A model generated the notes under the pieces. The model saw nothing but the letters and a program-made list of their open reading frames with translations, searched no databases and was not told the origin of the DNA. From JBHGAV01 sp041946685 (GTDB lineage: Bacteria; Acidobacteriota; Terriglobia; Bryobacterales; Bryobacteraceae), in assembly GCA_041946685.1 (NCBI GenBank), contig JBHGAV010000004.1:1-64000 (forward strand): a stretch of 64,000 nt of DNA, read 5' to 3'. This document shows positions 1-8,987 of the stretch, piece after piece; the stretch's first letter is position 1, and the number at the start of each line of letters is the position of its first letter. The position numbers were made by a program, and so were the translations under genes.

Positions 1-191
1 TAAGCGCCGTCGGTGCCGGTCCCCGCCGTCCGGCGCTCGCTGGTCCCGATGTTGGTCAATGTCACCGTGGCGCCCGGCACCACGCCGCCGCTTGCGTCGC
101 TAACCGTCCCGACGATCGAGCCGTAGAACGTCTGGCCCGCCAGCGGAACCGTGAGAACCGCAAGAAGCAAGATCAAAAACGAAAACTTCAT
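1..191 (-). CDS. Oar-like TonB-dependent receptor, N-terminal fragment
   Basis: Only the first 63 codons are in the window; the rest runs off the left edge. They start with ATG at 191 and give a signal peptide (MKFSFLILLLAVLTVPLAGQ). It is followed by the start of a carboxypeptidase-regulatory-like beta-sandwich with the phrase GSIVGTVSDASGGVVPGATV. Signal peptide plus G-x-V-x-D-x-SG-x-VVPGA-V is the usual beginning of the very large (about 1000 residue) Oar-type outer-membrane receptors that are abundant in Acidobacteriota. Those proteins are thought to take up or bind large substrates such as oligosaccharides. A secreted protein with only the beta-sandwich is the alternative. The position beside arabinoxylan-type glycosidases fits sugar uptake, but that is inference. 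Confidence 0.7.
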   Translation of the reverse strand, partial: MKFSFLILLLAVLTVPLAGQTFYGSIVGTVSDASGGVVPGATVTLTNIGTSERRTAGTGTDGA

Positions 192-364
192 TGTTAACCC
201 CCTTCTCTGCATTCGTAACCTCCAATATCTTGTCCTCATCTGTGAGTACTACCCCTGTTCTCAGCTAGAACGGTAGGGCGAGAGGTTGGCCTTTCCGCTG
301 AAGCTAATTGGATCGATTCTACTCCACAATCCCCGATTGCACAATCCGGTGGCCGTCCCGAGCG

Positions 365-2473
365 CTATTGCCTGTCGAATTCGTACACGCTTATGCTGAT
401 GGGCGCAAGCCTGAGCACCTTCGGCGCCTCGCTCAATGGCGACTCCACCACCCGGACTTCGTTCCTGCCGAGGCCTGTTGCGGCGTTGAGGTTGTCGCCG
501 GTCAAGCGCCACATCCGCCCCCTGCCGGCGAGTGCGACGCCCTTGAAGGCGAGTTCCAACTCCTGGGCCGATTCGTTCGCGTTGATGACCGCCACCGTCA
601 GCGCCTTCCCATCGCTCGTCAAGGCGGCCACCACGTCGACCGGGTGAGTCGGACTGCCGGCGTTTGTCCTCGGCTGATCGGCCCCCACCGGATACAGCGG
701 CGCCGGTACCGGCGAATTGCCGTCCACCCTAACGGGCACGGTGCCGAAATGGTCGCGATAGAGCTTGAAGAGGAGACCTGTCGTGTTCAGCGCCGATTCC
801 GTGTCGTTGTAGTCGATCGAGGATGTCCCCATGGTGTGGCCCGCCATCTTGATGAGGTCCGAATGCCGGAACATCTCCTGGAGCACCATTGCATTGGCGA
901 GTGCCCCTCTCAGATTGTTCCCAGCGCCCGTGTAAGCCCACTCGTCGATCACCATGGGGATCCGCCTTGTCTTCAGGGCTGGGATGCGCTGGTAATACTC
1001 CTCGTAGGCCTCTACCTTGTTCCGCACCCGGTTGGCCGGACGGCGGGCCCACTCGACCAGCGGCTCATCCACCTTGACCATGTAATTGGCGCGGCTGAAG
1101 GGTCCCGGCCTGATGCCGGAGGAATGATCGAATCTCTGCCCGGCATAGGAATAGAAGTGCTCCGACATGATGTCGATGCTATCGAAGCAGTGGGTGAACA
1201 GCCCGAAATCCCAGTCTGCAGGGGAGCCGAAATCCGGTATCAACTTGCCGACGACTGGCAGCGCCAGCCCGTAAATGGCCATCTCGTCGGGCGTAGCCCC
1301 GGTGGCCAGGAGCGTAATCGTCGGGTCGACCTTGCGCATCGCCTCTGCGAACATGTTGTGCTTGACGACGTACTGGCTGAGGGGCATCACGCCGAACTGC
1401 CACGAGCCGTACATCTCGTTCCCGATCCCCCACCACTTGATCTTGTAAGGCGCAGGATGGCCGTTGGCCGCGCGCAGGCGGCCCATGGCGGTCGTCGCCG
1501 CGCCGTTGGCGTACTCGACCAGTTGCGCCGCCGACCAGGCGTCTCCGAAGCCGGAATTCACGCTGATGAACGGGTCCACGCCCAGGAGTTCCATCAGGGT
1601 CATGAACTCGTCGGTGCCGACGTCGTTCGGCTGGAAGCCCGATCGGACGGGATCAGGGCGCGGTGGCCGCCTATCCGGATCGCCGATGGCGTCGCGCCAT
1701 TCGTGCGCCGAAAGGTAGTTGCCTCCCGGCCACCGCCACATCCCTGAACGTTGCGCCCTGAGGAGCGCGATGGTATCCGGCCGAAAACCACGGACGTTGT
1801 CGGCCGGCATGAGAGAAACCGCCCCGATATGGAAAGAGCCCTGTCCCGTGGCGGAGATCTCGATCCGTCCGTCCCTGCTGTCGCCCCCGGCGGTGAACTT
1901 GAGCGGGAACTTCGTGTAAGACGCGCCCACTCCCTGGATCGGCACGAGCTGCCTGTCGGCGGGGCCGGGCCCCCACACCAGACTGACGGTGATCTTGACG
2001 CCGGGCGTGCCGGCAAGCACGACGCGGCCCGTGTAGGCTTTGCCCTTGCGCAGCGCTAGGCCGCCCTGCTGAATGCCTCTGGGCGAGTCGCCAGCCAGGC
2101 GCACCAGCGGTGTGTGCATGCCGACATACGGATTCTGCCGGTCCATTACCACGGATTCATCCGGGCCCATAGGCCGCCACATAGCCGTCACCCTGCCGCC
2201 CCGGCCGGGCTTCTGCTGGGTGGGCTTAGAGTTGATCTCGTAGAAGAACTTCCGGTCGTCGATCATCTCGGCCCACAGACTGCGATTGATGAGGTCGCCT
2301 ATGTGCTCGATGAACTGACCATATATATAGGGGGATATGGGAGGTGCGGTCCGGCTGGCGTCGATGCTGGCTGAGATCCTCTTGGCCGGCTCGCTGGCAG
2401 GTTGTGCACACGCTCCGACGGCCAACCCCGCCCCCACCGCTGCTGCAGCAAGTGCAGGTGCGAAATGCTTCAT
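365..2473 (-). CDS. GH51 alpha-L-arabinofuranosidase, exported
   Basis: This 702-residue protein matches glycoside hydrolase family 51, which removes alpha-L-arabinofuranosyl side chains from arabinoxylan and arabinan. The N terminus is hydrophobic and ends in a lipobox-like AVGAC, so it is exported and possibly lipid-anchored. The early phrase ISPYIYGQFIEHIGD is typical of the family. The catalytic barrel holds the acid/base Glu353 in GIGNEMYG and the nucleophile Glu511 in VIDEWAYTG. The region from about 120 to 220 looks like a carbohydrate-binding insert, and the last 90 residues are the usual C-terminal beta-sandwich. Intracellular GH51 enzymes are about 500 residues; the extra length is typical of secreted acidobacterial and Bacteroidota forms. 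It is transcribed divergently from the malectin-type regulator at 2780, with GH43 beyond it. Confidence 0.9.
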   Translation of the reverse strand: MKHFAPALAAAAVGAGLAVGACAQPASEPAKRISASIDASRTAPPISPYIYGQFIEHIGDLINRSLWAEMIDDRKFFYEINSKPTQQKPGRGGRVTAMWRPMGPDESVVMDRQNPYVGMHTPLVRLAGDSPRGIQQGGLALRKGKAYTGRVVLAGTPGVKITVSLVWGPGPADRQLVPIQGVGASYTKFPLKFTAGGDSRDGRIEISATGQGSFHIGAVSLMPADNVRGFRPDTIALLRAQRSGMWRWPGGNYLSAHEWRDAIGDPDRRPPRPDPVRSGFQPNDVGTDEFMTLMELLGVDPFISVNSGFGDAWSAAQLVEYANGAATTAMGRLRAANGHPAPYKIKWWGIGNEMYGSWQFGVMPLSQYVVKHNMFAEAMRKVDPTITLLATGATPDEMAIYGLALPVVGKLIPDFGSPADWDFGLFTHCFDSIDIMSEHFYSYAGQRFDHSSGIRPGPFSRANYMVKVDEPLVEWARRPANRVRNKVEAYEEYYQRIPALKTRRIPMVIDEWAYTGAGNNLRGALANAMVLQEMFRHSDLIKMAGHTMGTSSIDYNDTESALNTTGLLFKLYRDHFGTVPVRVDGNSPVPAPLYPVGADQPRTNAGSPTHPVDVVAALTSDGKALTVAVINANESAQELELAFKGVALAGRGRMWRLTGDNLNAATGLGRNEVRVVESPLSEAPKVLRLAPISISVYEFDRQ

Positions 2474-2552
2474 TTCGATTTCCTTTCGGCTCCTGGCTGG
2501 GCTCTGCCGGACTCGAACGAAGACCCAACGACCATCTCTCGCCGCTGCGGAC

Positions 2553-2637
2553 GTACCAAACCTCTCCGACCCCGTGCCGACCTAACCCGCGCGGCAGTAT
2601 GGTAACCCCCATTTCCTGTACAGGGTAGGTTTGGTAC
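2553..2637. promoter_or_regulatory. Long-spaced 11-bp inverted repeat in the divergent intergenic region
   Basis: GTACCAAACCT at 2553-2563 and its exact reverse complement AGGTTTGGTAC at 2627-2637 lie between the divergent arabinofuranosidase and malectin-regulator genes. The 63-bp spacing is about six helical turns, which suits a looping or two-site operator. The obvious candidate to bind is the transmembrane regulator encoded at 2780. The pairing is seen directly; the regulatory role is inferred. The rest of 2474-2779 shows no gene. Confidence 0.4.
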
Positions 2638-2779
2638 GGTACGCGGAGAAGAAAACCAATAGAATCTATCGATTGTGCGCACATGGCCGTCTGCCAGCCC
2701 TCTCGTTAGGCCTCTGCTACGCCTCCGTTAAGAACCCCTCGACCAAGGTTGGTTGCTGTGTTATGATAGAGCCCCTAGC

Positions 2780-4303
2780 ATGGACGAGAGGGAAGGGTCG
2801 GGAGCCAAGGAATTGCGCGATGCGGCCGTCCGGGCTGAGCTCAACCGCCTGCTGGATAGCGCACCATTCCGCAACAGCAAGCGGTGCAGCGAGTTCCTCA
2901 AGTACATCGTGGAGCAGACGCTCAGCGGAGCGAGCGGCACTCTGAAGGAACGCTCGATCGGGGTGGAGCTGTTCCAACTCCCGCCGGATTTCGACACGGG
3001 CCAGCACGCGATTGTCCGCGTGACTGCCAACGAGGTGCGGAAGAGGCTGGCCCAGCAGTACCTTGCCGACGGCAGTTCGATTCATCAAGTCAGGATAGAC
3101 TTGCCGCCCGGCTCCTACAGTGCGGAGTTTCGGTGGGAGCCGCCTGCCCCGCAAGTGCAAGCCCCGGCGCCCGCCAGGTGGCCTGCCCGTCCAATAATCG
3201 CTTCCGCGGCAATGCTCCTGGTGATTGTCGGAACATACTTCGTATGGCGATGGCGGACGGCCCAGCCCCTTTCCCCTCAGACAGCCGAGCCCGCTCCGGC
3301 TGCCGGCTCCGCGTCGGGCACCGCACCGGTCGGCGAGGACTGGAGAATGATCGCAGGCTCTTCCGCTCCTTACACTGACCGCAACGGAAGAAGGTGGGTT
3401 GCCGACCAGTTCTTTTCCGGGGGCCGTACGCTCGTCCGCCCCTCCGAGCGGATCCTCCGAACACTGGATCCGGACATTTACCGCCACTTGCGCATGGGCG
3501 AGTTCCGGTATGACATCCCGCTCAGACCGGGCTCCTATGAGCTGCGTCTTCATTTCGCCGAGACGGGACTGGCGGATTCCATGAGCGCGGAATCCAGCGG
3601 CGAGGGGCAGCGCCTGTTTCGGGTCTCTGTCAACGGAGAAACGAAGCTGGATGCGTTTGACGTGGTGGCTGATGCCGCCGGCGCCAACATCGCGAGTGAG
3701 CGAGTCTTCAGGAACATCTCACCGGCTGAGGATGGTTTTCTTCACCTGACCTTTTCGTCCATGAGGGGCTCGGCGTTTCTGAATGGAATCGAGGTGTTGC
3801 CGGTTGTTCAGGATAAGGTCAGACCGACCCGAATTCGGGCCGGCTGGCCGACCTCGTGGCGCGACAGCGCCGGTCAGCAATGGCTGGCCGACTCCTATTT
3901 TCTGGGAGGAAACGCGCTAGTTCGTACCGCCAATCCCGTCCGCGAAGACTACTCGACGCAGTCTGACGCGGCTCTCTACGCCAGTGAACGGTGGGGACAT
4001 TTCTCCTACGCTATCCCCGTGGCGGAGGGGCGGTACAGGGTGACCTTGAGGTTCGCCGAGGGTCACTACGGGAAGCAGAACACCGGCGTGGGTGGCCTTG
4101 GGAGTCGGGTATTCGACGTGTACTGCAACGGGGTGGCCCTGCTCAGGGACTTCGACATTATTAAGGAGGCCGGCGGGGAAGGCCGGCCCGTGGAGCGAGG
4201 TTTTTCCGGAATTCGGCCCACCGCCCAAGGCAAGATCGTTCTCACATTTGTTCCCGTCAAGGGAATGGCTTGCGTGAACGGCATCGAGGTTGTGGAAGAA
4301 TAG
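2780..4303 (+). CDS. Transmembrane one-component regulator with two malectin domains
   Basis: The 507-residue protein has three parts. Residues 10-115 form a small basic alpha/beta domain (phrases FLKYIVEQTL, LKERSIGVELF, AIVRVTANEVRKRL, DLPPGSYSAEF). In acidobacteria and some proteobacteria this domain often precedes a membrane helix and TolB or TPR repeats, and it is presumed to bind DNA or a protein partner. Residues 138-158 form one transmembrane helix. Residues 190-341 and 352-507 are two malectin-like domains, each with a D-x-x-G-x-x-W start, a GSYELRLHFAE or GRYRVTLRFAE strand and an NGIEV end; such domains bind di- and oligosaccharides. The design resembles a CadC/ToxR-type sensor with a carbohydrate-binding periplasmic part. 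ATG at 2780 is chosen; an in-frame ATG at 2753 would add 9 residues. It sits between GH51 and GH43 genes, which suggests control of them. Function is inferred. Confidence 0.7.
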   Translation: MDEREGSGAKELRDAAVRAELNRLLDSAPFRNSKRCSEFLKYIVEQTLSGASGTLKERSIGVELFQLPPDFDTGQHAIVRVTANEVRKRLAQQYLADGSSIHQVRIDLPPGSYSAEFRWEPPAPQVQAPAPARWPARPIIASAAMLLVIVGTYFVWRWRTAQPLSPQTAEPAPAAGSASGTAPVGEDWRMIAGSSAPYTDRNGRRWVADQFFSGGRTLVRPSERILRTLDPDIYRHLRMGEFRYDIPLRPGSYELRLHFAETGLADSMSAESSGEGQRLFRVSVNGETKLDAFDVVADAAGANIASERVFRNISPAEDGFLHLTFSSMRGSAFLNGIEVLPVVQDKVRPTRIRAGWPTSWRDSAGQQWLADSYFLGGNALVRTANPVREDYSTQSDAALYASERWGHFSYAIPVAEGRYRVTLRFAEGHYGKQNTGVGGLGSRVFDVYCNGVALLRDFDIIKEAGGEGRPVERGFSGIRPTAQGKIVLTFVPVKGMACVNGIEVVEE

Positions 4304-4358
4304 CGCCGAGCCTCCAACGCGTCGCGTCGCTTTCGCCGCCTGTTGATAAGATCGAAAC

Positions 4359-5477
4359 ATGACGCGCAGCATTCTGACCGGTTTGTTGCTGCTGATCGGA
4401 TTGGCGGTCGCCGTTGAGAGGATTGTGTCACAGACCGCCGCGCCCCCTCCGGCCGGTGCCCGGCCGACGGGAATCGTTATCTCTTCCACAATCGAGAAGC
4501 CGAGGGATGCCAGGCCGCTTACTGAGAAGGACATGGTGGGCTATCTGCTGGTCTACTTCAAGGACCAGACCCAATCGGCCTATTTTGCCATCAGCCGTGA
4601 CGGATACACCTTCACCGACGTGAACGATGGCCAGCCGGTCTTCGACGGCACCCTGCTCGCCGAGCAGAAGGGCGTGCGAGACCCGCACATCACCCGGGGG
4701 CCGGACGGCGCGTTCTACCTCGCCATGACGGACCTGCACATCTTCGGCCAGCGCGCAGGGTTCCGAGCCACGCAGTGGGAGCGCCCCGCCGAGCAATACG
4801 GCTGGGGGAACAACCGGGCGCTGGTCCTGATGAAGTCTTGGGACCTCATCCATTGGACCCACTCGAACTTTCGCGTGGACAAGGCGTTCCCCGAGCTCGG
4901 CGATCTGAGCGCCTCCTGGGCGCCGCAGACCATCTACGACGAGCCGAAGGGGAAGATGATGGTCTACTTCACCATCCGTTTCGGTCCCAAGATATGCCAC
5001 CTCTACTACTCCTACGCCGATGACGCCTTTACCCGGCTGGAGACCAAGCCGGAACTCCTCTCCGATGTGGAGGGCATCGACGGGGACATCATCAAGGTGG
5101 GAGACCGTTTTCACCTGCACTACGTGGCAGATGCCCAGGTAAGACACGGCGTCTCCCGCAGAATCAACGGCGGATATCAGGTCGAGACGCGGCGCATCGA
5201 CCCGGAGACGGTATCCACGGAAGCGCCCACCGTCTTCAAACGGCTCGGGTCCAACACTTACGTGCTCATGTACGACGTCTACGGCGCGCGCCCCAACAAC
5301 ATGGGCTTCAGTGAGACGACCGACTTCGTCACCTACAGGGACCTCGGCCACTTCAACCAGGGCGTGATGAAGACCACCAACTTCACCGGCCCCAAACACG
5401 GCGCGGTGACGTACCTGACGCTGGACGAGCTGAAGTCCGTGGCGGCGCATTGGAAGGTGGACATTAAGCTGGACTGA
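4359..5477 (+). CDS. GH43-family glycosidase, exported
   Basis: The 372-residue protein has an N-terminal signal peptide (TGLLLLIGLAVAVERIVSQ) and a five-bladed beta-propeller of the GH43/GH62/GH32 type. Family marks are VRDPHITRGPDG, holding the catalytic-base aspartate, WDLIHW, SWAPQTIYD, and EGIDGDIIKV with the likely general-acid glutamate. GH43 enzymes are mostly beta-xylosidases, arabinofuranosidases or arabinanases, and the exact substrate cannot be read from sequence. The gene lies 55 bp after the malectin regulator on the same strand, so the two are probably cotranscribed. With the GH51 enzyme this makes a small arabinose- or xylose-containing polysaccharide locus. Confidence 0.82.
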   Translation: MTRSILTGLLLLIGLAVAVERIVSQTAAPPPAGARPTGIVISSTIEKPRDARPLTEKDMVGYLLVYFKDQTQSAYFAISRDGYTFTDVNDGQPVFDGTLLAEQKGVRDPHITRGPDGAFYLAMTDLHIFGQRAGFRATQWERPAEQYGWGNNRALVLMKSWDLIHWTHSNFRVDKAFPELGDLSASWAPQTIYDEPKGKMMVYFTIRFGPKICHLYYSYADDAFTRLETKPELLSDVEGIDGDIIKVGDRFHLHYVADAQVRHGVSRRINGGYQVETRRIDPETVSTEAPTVFKRLGSNTYVLMYDVYGARPNNMGFSETTDFVTYRDLGHFNQGVMKTTNFTGPKHGAVTYLTLDELKSVAAHWKVDIKLD

Positions 5478-5602
5478 TGAGGCGGAAGTCTTTCCCAAGC
5501 CGCCAGCGTCGCTACCCATCCAGAAAGCCGATGATTCTGATCGGAATATTGTAGGTTTCCTCTTCACGCCGCCGTGCATCTATTGCACTAGCTGGGTTAG
5601 GA

Positions 5603-5639
5603 CTGCGCTCCGAAAGGGTTCTGAAGCCCTTGAGCGCAG
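5603..5639 (+). terminator. Strong hairpin between the GH43 gene and the protease gene
   Basis: CTGCGCTC (5603-5610) pairs with GAGCGCAG (5632-5639), and inside it AAGGG (5614-5618) pairs with CCCTT (5627-5631). The 13-bp interrupted stem would end GH43 transcription. There is almost no U tract after it, and it ends only 21 bp before the next ATG, so a role as a 5' leader structure of that gene is equally possible. Confidence 0.4.
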
Positions 5640-5660
5640 CTTGCACCCGCAGGACCGGAG

Positions 5661-8600
5661 ATGCGGAGGGACACGACATTGCCTCAAGTTAACAAGACAC
5701 GCCTGCTCAGAAGACTGCCTATTCTGGCCGTCCTGATGACCCTGGTTGGCCCCGCAATTCTTGAGGCCCAGTACTTTGGCCAGAACAAAGTTCGCTATCG
5801 CGCATTCGACTTCAAGGTGCTCAAGACCGAGCACTTTGACATTCACTACTACGACGAGTTCCGGGACGCAGCGGTGCAGTTCGGCCAGATGGCTGAGCGC
5901 TGGAACGCCCGGCTGGAGAAGCTTCTGGACCACAAGCTCTCATCACGGCAGCCGGTGGTGCTCTACGGAAGCCACCCCGATTTCAGGGGGACAACGGTTA
6001 TCCCCGACTACATTGGGGAAACCACGGGTGGTGTCACGGAAGGGTTACGCCGGAGGTTGGTCATGCCTCTCTCCAGCAACCTCGCGGACACCGACCATGT
6101 GCTCGGTCACGAACTGGTGCATGCCTTCCAGTTCGACATCACCACGCGGAAGGGCCCCATGGGAGGCAGCGGTCTTCCGGGCGCTCTCCGCTTGCCCCTC
6201 TGGTTCGTTGAAGGCATGGCGGAGTACCTGTCGCTCGGACCTGCGGACCCGCACACAGCCATGTGGATGCGGGATGCGGTTCTGCGCGACAAGCTGCCTG
6301 CCATCGGCGACCTGAACGATCCGCGCTATTTCCCTTACCGCTGGGGACAGGCGTTCTGGGCTTACGTGGCGGGACGTTACGGAGATGAGGTCGTCGGCAG
6401 GATCCTGAAAGCCGCGGGGCGCGCAGGCACAGCCGAGGGCGCCATCGCCAGCGTGCTCGGCGTCAGCATCGACACGCTCTCGTCCGACTGGCACAGGGCG
6501 CTCACCGCGGCCTATCGGCCGGTGATCGATTCCACCGTCGCAGCCAAGGACCAAGCCAGACCCCTTACGGCGGAGAAGCGCGGCGGCGCTCTGAACGTGA
6601 GTCCCGTGGTGAGCCCGGACGGGAAGTACGTGGTCTACTTCTCCGAGAAGGGCGTGTTCTCGATCGACATGTTCCTTGCGGACGCAGCGACCGGCGCCGT
6701 TATCCACAAGGTCACCAACACCGCGATCGACCCGCATTTCGACAGCCTCCAGTTCGCCAATTCGGCCGGGGCGTGGAGCAAGGACAGCTCCCGCTTCGCT
6801 TTTGGAGGCATCAACCGCGGACGTCCGATGATCTCGATCTTCGACGTGGCGGGCAGGCGTGTGACTCGCCGCATCCCGCTGAACGATCTCACCGACATCC
6901 TCAACGTCACTTGGTCTCCGGACGGGCAGGCGATCGCGTTCTCGGCCATGGCCGAAGGGTACACCGATCTGTACGTGGTCGATCTCAAGGACGGCAAGGT
7001 CAGGCAACTGACCAGAGACCCCTTTGCGGATCTGGCGCCCTCCTGGTCTCCCGACGGCAGCAGAATTGCGTTCTCAACGGACCGCTTTACCTCCGACCTG
7101 GGCTCACTCTCCTTTGGCGAACTCAGGCTGGGGTTGATTACGCCGGACGGCAAGAGCGTGGAGCCGGTCCCCGCGTTTGCCACGGGCAAGCACGTGGGCC
7201 CGCAGTGGTCGGGCGACGGGTCGGCGCTGTACTTCCTCTCGGACCACAGTGGTGTCTCCAACGTCTACAGCGTCAGGCTCTCGGATGGGACGTTCCGTCA
7301 GATCACGAATCTGCAGACCGGCGTCAGCGGCATCTCCAAACTGAGCCCTGCCTTCTCCGTTGCGCAGAACTCGGACAGGCTGGTGTTCAGCGCCTTTGAG
7401 GAAGGTGATTACAGGCTCTATGCGATGGAGGGTTTCTCCGCCTTGGCCGGAAAGCCCGTTTCGCCGGCCGCTTCCGAGGCGGTCGCAGGACTGCTGCCTC
7501 CCGAGGAGAGGTCCAGCAACGCGGTGCGGGAGTTGTTGCGCGCGCCCCGGGTGGGCCTGCTGACCTCCTCGGGTTTTCAGACCACCAAGTACCGTCCCAG
7601 CCTGTCGCTGGACTACATCGCGCCCCCGAATGTCACTCTGGGCACCGGCAATTTCGGGTCGTTCATTGGGGGTGGGACGGCGCTTTACTGGAGCGATTTG
7701 CTCGGGCAGCACAACCTGATGACCGCATTCCAGACCTCCACCACCACCGAGGGAGGGAGGTTCTGGAACAGTCTTTCCGGGATTGCCGCCTATCAGAACC
7801 AGAAGTCTCGCTGGAACTGGGGGCTGGTCGGCGGTCAGGTGCCGTACCTGACCGGCGGCTACAATCAGTTCCTGACCTTCGTCGACGGGCAGCCGGTTGT
7901 CGTGGACCAGACTATAAGAGCATGGGAGATCAGCCGCGAGGTCTCCGGAGTCCTGTCCCGACCATTCAGCCGGGCCCAGCGGGTGGAGTTCTCCACCGGC
8001 TACCAGAACATCAGCTACGACGCGCAGGCCGACGTACAGTTGTACTCGGCTATTACGGGGCAACTGCTCGGCCAGCAGAGGGTGAACATCCCCACGGCCC
8101 CAGCCTTGCACATGGGAGTCGCCAAGACGGCCCTGGTGTTCGACACCTCCATCTTCGGCGGCACGAGCCCGATTGCCGGCCAGAGCTACCGGCTGGAGTT
8201 CGGGACTTCGGCGGGTAGCTTGAAATACACCAGCGTACTGGCGGACTACCGCCGATACCTGAGGCTGGCTCGTCCCATCACCCTGGCGGGACGACTGATG
8301 CACTACGGCCGCTATGGCTGGGATGCGGAAAACTCGCGAATGCAGGACATCTTCCTGGGCTATCCGTCGCTCATCCGGGGATACGAGGCCGATTCGTTCT
8401 CGATCGGCGAATGCGGGCCCGCACTGTTCCAGACCGGCGCATGCCCGGTCTTCGATCGTCTCTTCGGAAGCCGCATGGCGGTGGCCAACGCGGAACTCCG
8501 TGTTCCGCTGCTCGGTTTTCTGGGCGTGGTGCCCAGCCGCGGGTTGCCGCCGGTGGAGGGCGCTCTCTTCTACGACGCCGGTATCGCCTGGACTTCCGGC

Positions 8601-8768
8601 GAGCTGGCAAGGCGGATGGACCGGCCGCGCAAGCCGGTGTCCAGTTACGGAGCCTCCCTGAGGTTCAACGTGTTCGGCTACGCCATCGGGCAGCTCAGCT
8701 ACGTGAAGGCGATCGACCGCCCGCTGAAACCCTGGCACTGGGAATTCTCCTTCTCGCCGGGATTCTAG
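5661..8768 (+). CDS. Peptidase MA-like / WD40-like propeller / outer-membrane beta-barrel protein
   Basis: The 1035-residue protein starts with a signal peptide ending near AILEAQYFG. Residues 40-310 form a peptidase-MA-like zinc metalloprotease domain with HELVH at 150-154 followed by AFQFD, and FVEGMAEYLS downstream supplies the third-ligand glutamate. Residues 310-600 hold TolB-type PD40 propeller repeats (SPDGKYVVYFSEKG, WSPDGQAIAFSA, WSPDGSRIAFSTD). The C-terminal 400 residues look like an Omp85/surface-antigen beta-barrel: repeated aromatic strands, FLGYPSLIRGY, and a strand ending in phenylalanine. Similar proteins occur in Acidobacteriota and related phyla. A surface-anchored protease or propeller display protein is inferred. 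ATG at 5661 is used; a TTG at 5679 with GGAGGG eight bases upstream is a credible alternative that keeps the signal peptide. Confidence 0.72.
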   Translation: MRRDTTLPQVNKTRLLRRLPILAVLMTLVGPAILEAQYFGQNKVRYRAFDFKVLKTEHFDIHYYDEFRDAAVQFGQMAERWNARLEKLLDHKLSSRQPVVLYGSHPDFRGTTVIPDYIGETTGGVTEGLRRRLVMPLSSNLADTDHVLGHELVHAFQFDITTRKGPMGGSGLPGALRLPLWFVEGMAEYLSLGPADPHTAMWMRDAVLRDKLPAIGDLNDPRYFPYRWGQAFWAYVAGRYGDEVVGRILKAAGRAGTAEGAIASVLGVSIDTLSSDWHRALTAAYRPVIDSTVAAKDQARPLTAEKRGGALNVSPVVSPDGKYVVYFSEKGVFSIDMFLADAATGAVIHKVTNTAIDPHFDSLQFANSAGAWSKDSSRFAFGGINRGRPMISIFDVAGRRVTRRIPLNDLTDILNVTWSPDGQAIAFSAMAEGYTDLYVVDLKDGKVRQLTRDPFADLAPSWSPDGSRIAFSTDRFTSDLGSLSFGELRLGLITPDGKSVEPVPAFATGKHVGPQWSGDGSALYFLSDHSGVSNVYSVRLSDGTFRQITNLQTGVSGISKLSPAFSVAQNSDRLVFSAFEEGDYRLYAMEGFSALAGKPVSPAASEAVAGLLPPEERSSNAVRELLRAPRVGLLTSSGFQTTKYRPSLSLDYIAPPNVTLGTGNFGSFIGGGTALYWSDLLGQHNLMTAFQTSTTTEGGRFWNSLSGIAAYQNQKSRWNWGLVGGQVPYLTGGYNQFLTFVDGQPVVVDQTIRAWEISREVSGVLSRPFSRAQRVEFSTGYQNISYDAQADVQLYSAITGQLLGQQRVNIPTAPALHMGVAKTALVFDTSIFGGTSPIAGQSYRLEFGTSAGSLKYTSVLADYRRYLRLARPITLAGRLMHYGRYGWDAENSRMQDIFLGYPSLIRGYEADSFSIGECGPALFQTGACPVFDRLFGSRMAVANAELRVPLLGFLGVVPSRGLPPVEGALFYDAGIAWTSGELARRMDRPRKPVSSYGASLRFNVFGYAIGQLSYVKAIDRPLKPWHWEFSFSPGF

Positions 8769-8987
8769 GCGAATTCGCTGGAGGTTACCGCATCGCAGGC
8801 TCGCACGATATGCTGAAGGATGCCCTGCAGAGGCTCCTGGAGTGTGGTTGCCACACCAAGCCGGAGATTCACGGCCGCGAGCTTGCCGGACTCTCCCCCT
8901 CGGCCTCCTGGGTGAGTTCATGCTGCTGAAAGCCTTCCTGGGAGCGCGGCCGGTCCCGAGCCCGGTCGCAGCTTGGCCGTACCCAAT

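Noticed and set aside
8810..8929. 39-codon frame MLKDALQRLLECG between the protease and TerC genes
   Set aside because: No ribosome-binding site, no recognisable feature and no supporting context.
8769..8987. Possible metal riboswitch (yybP-ykoY type) ahead of the TerC gene
   Set aside because: TerC genes often have one, but I could not find the conserved core or a paired stem in this stretch.
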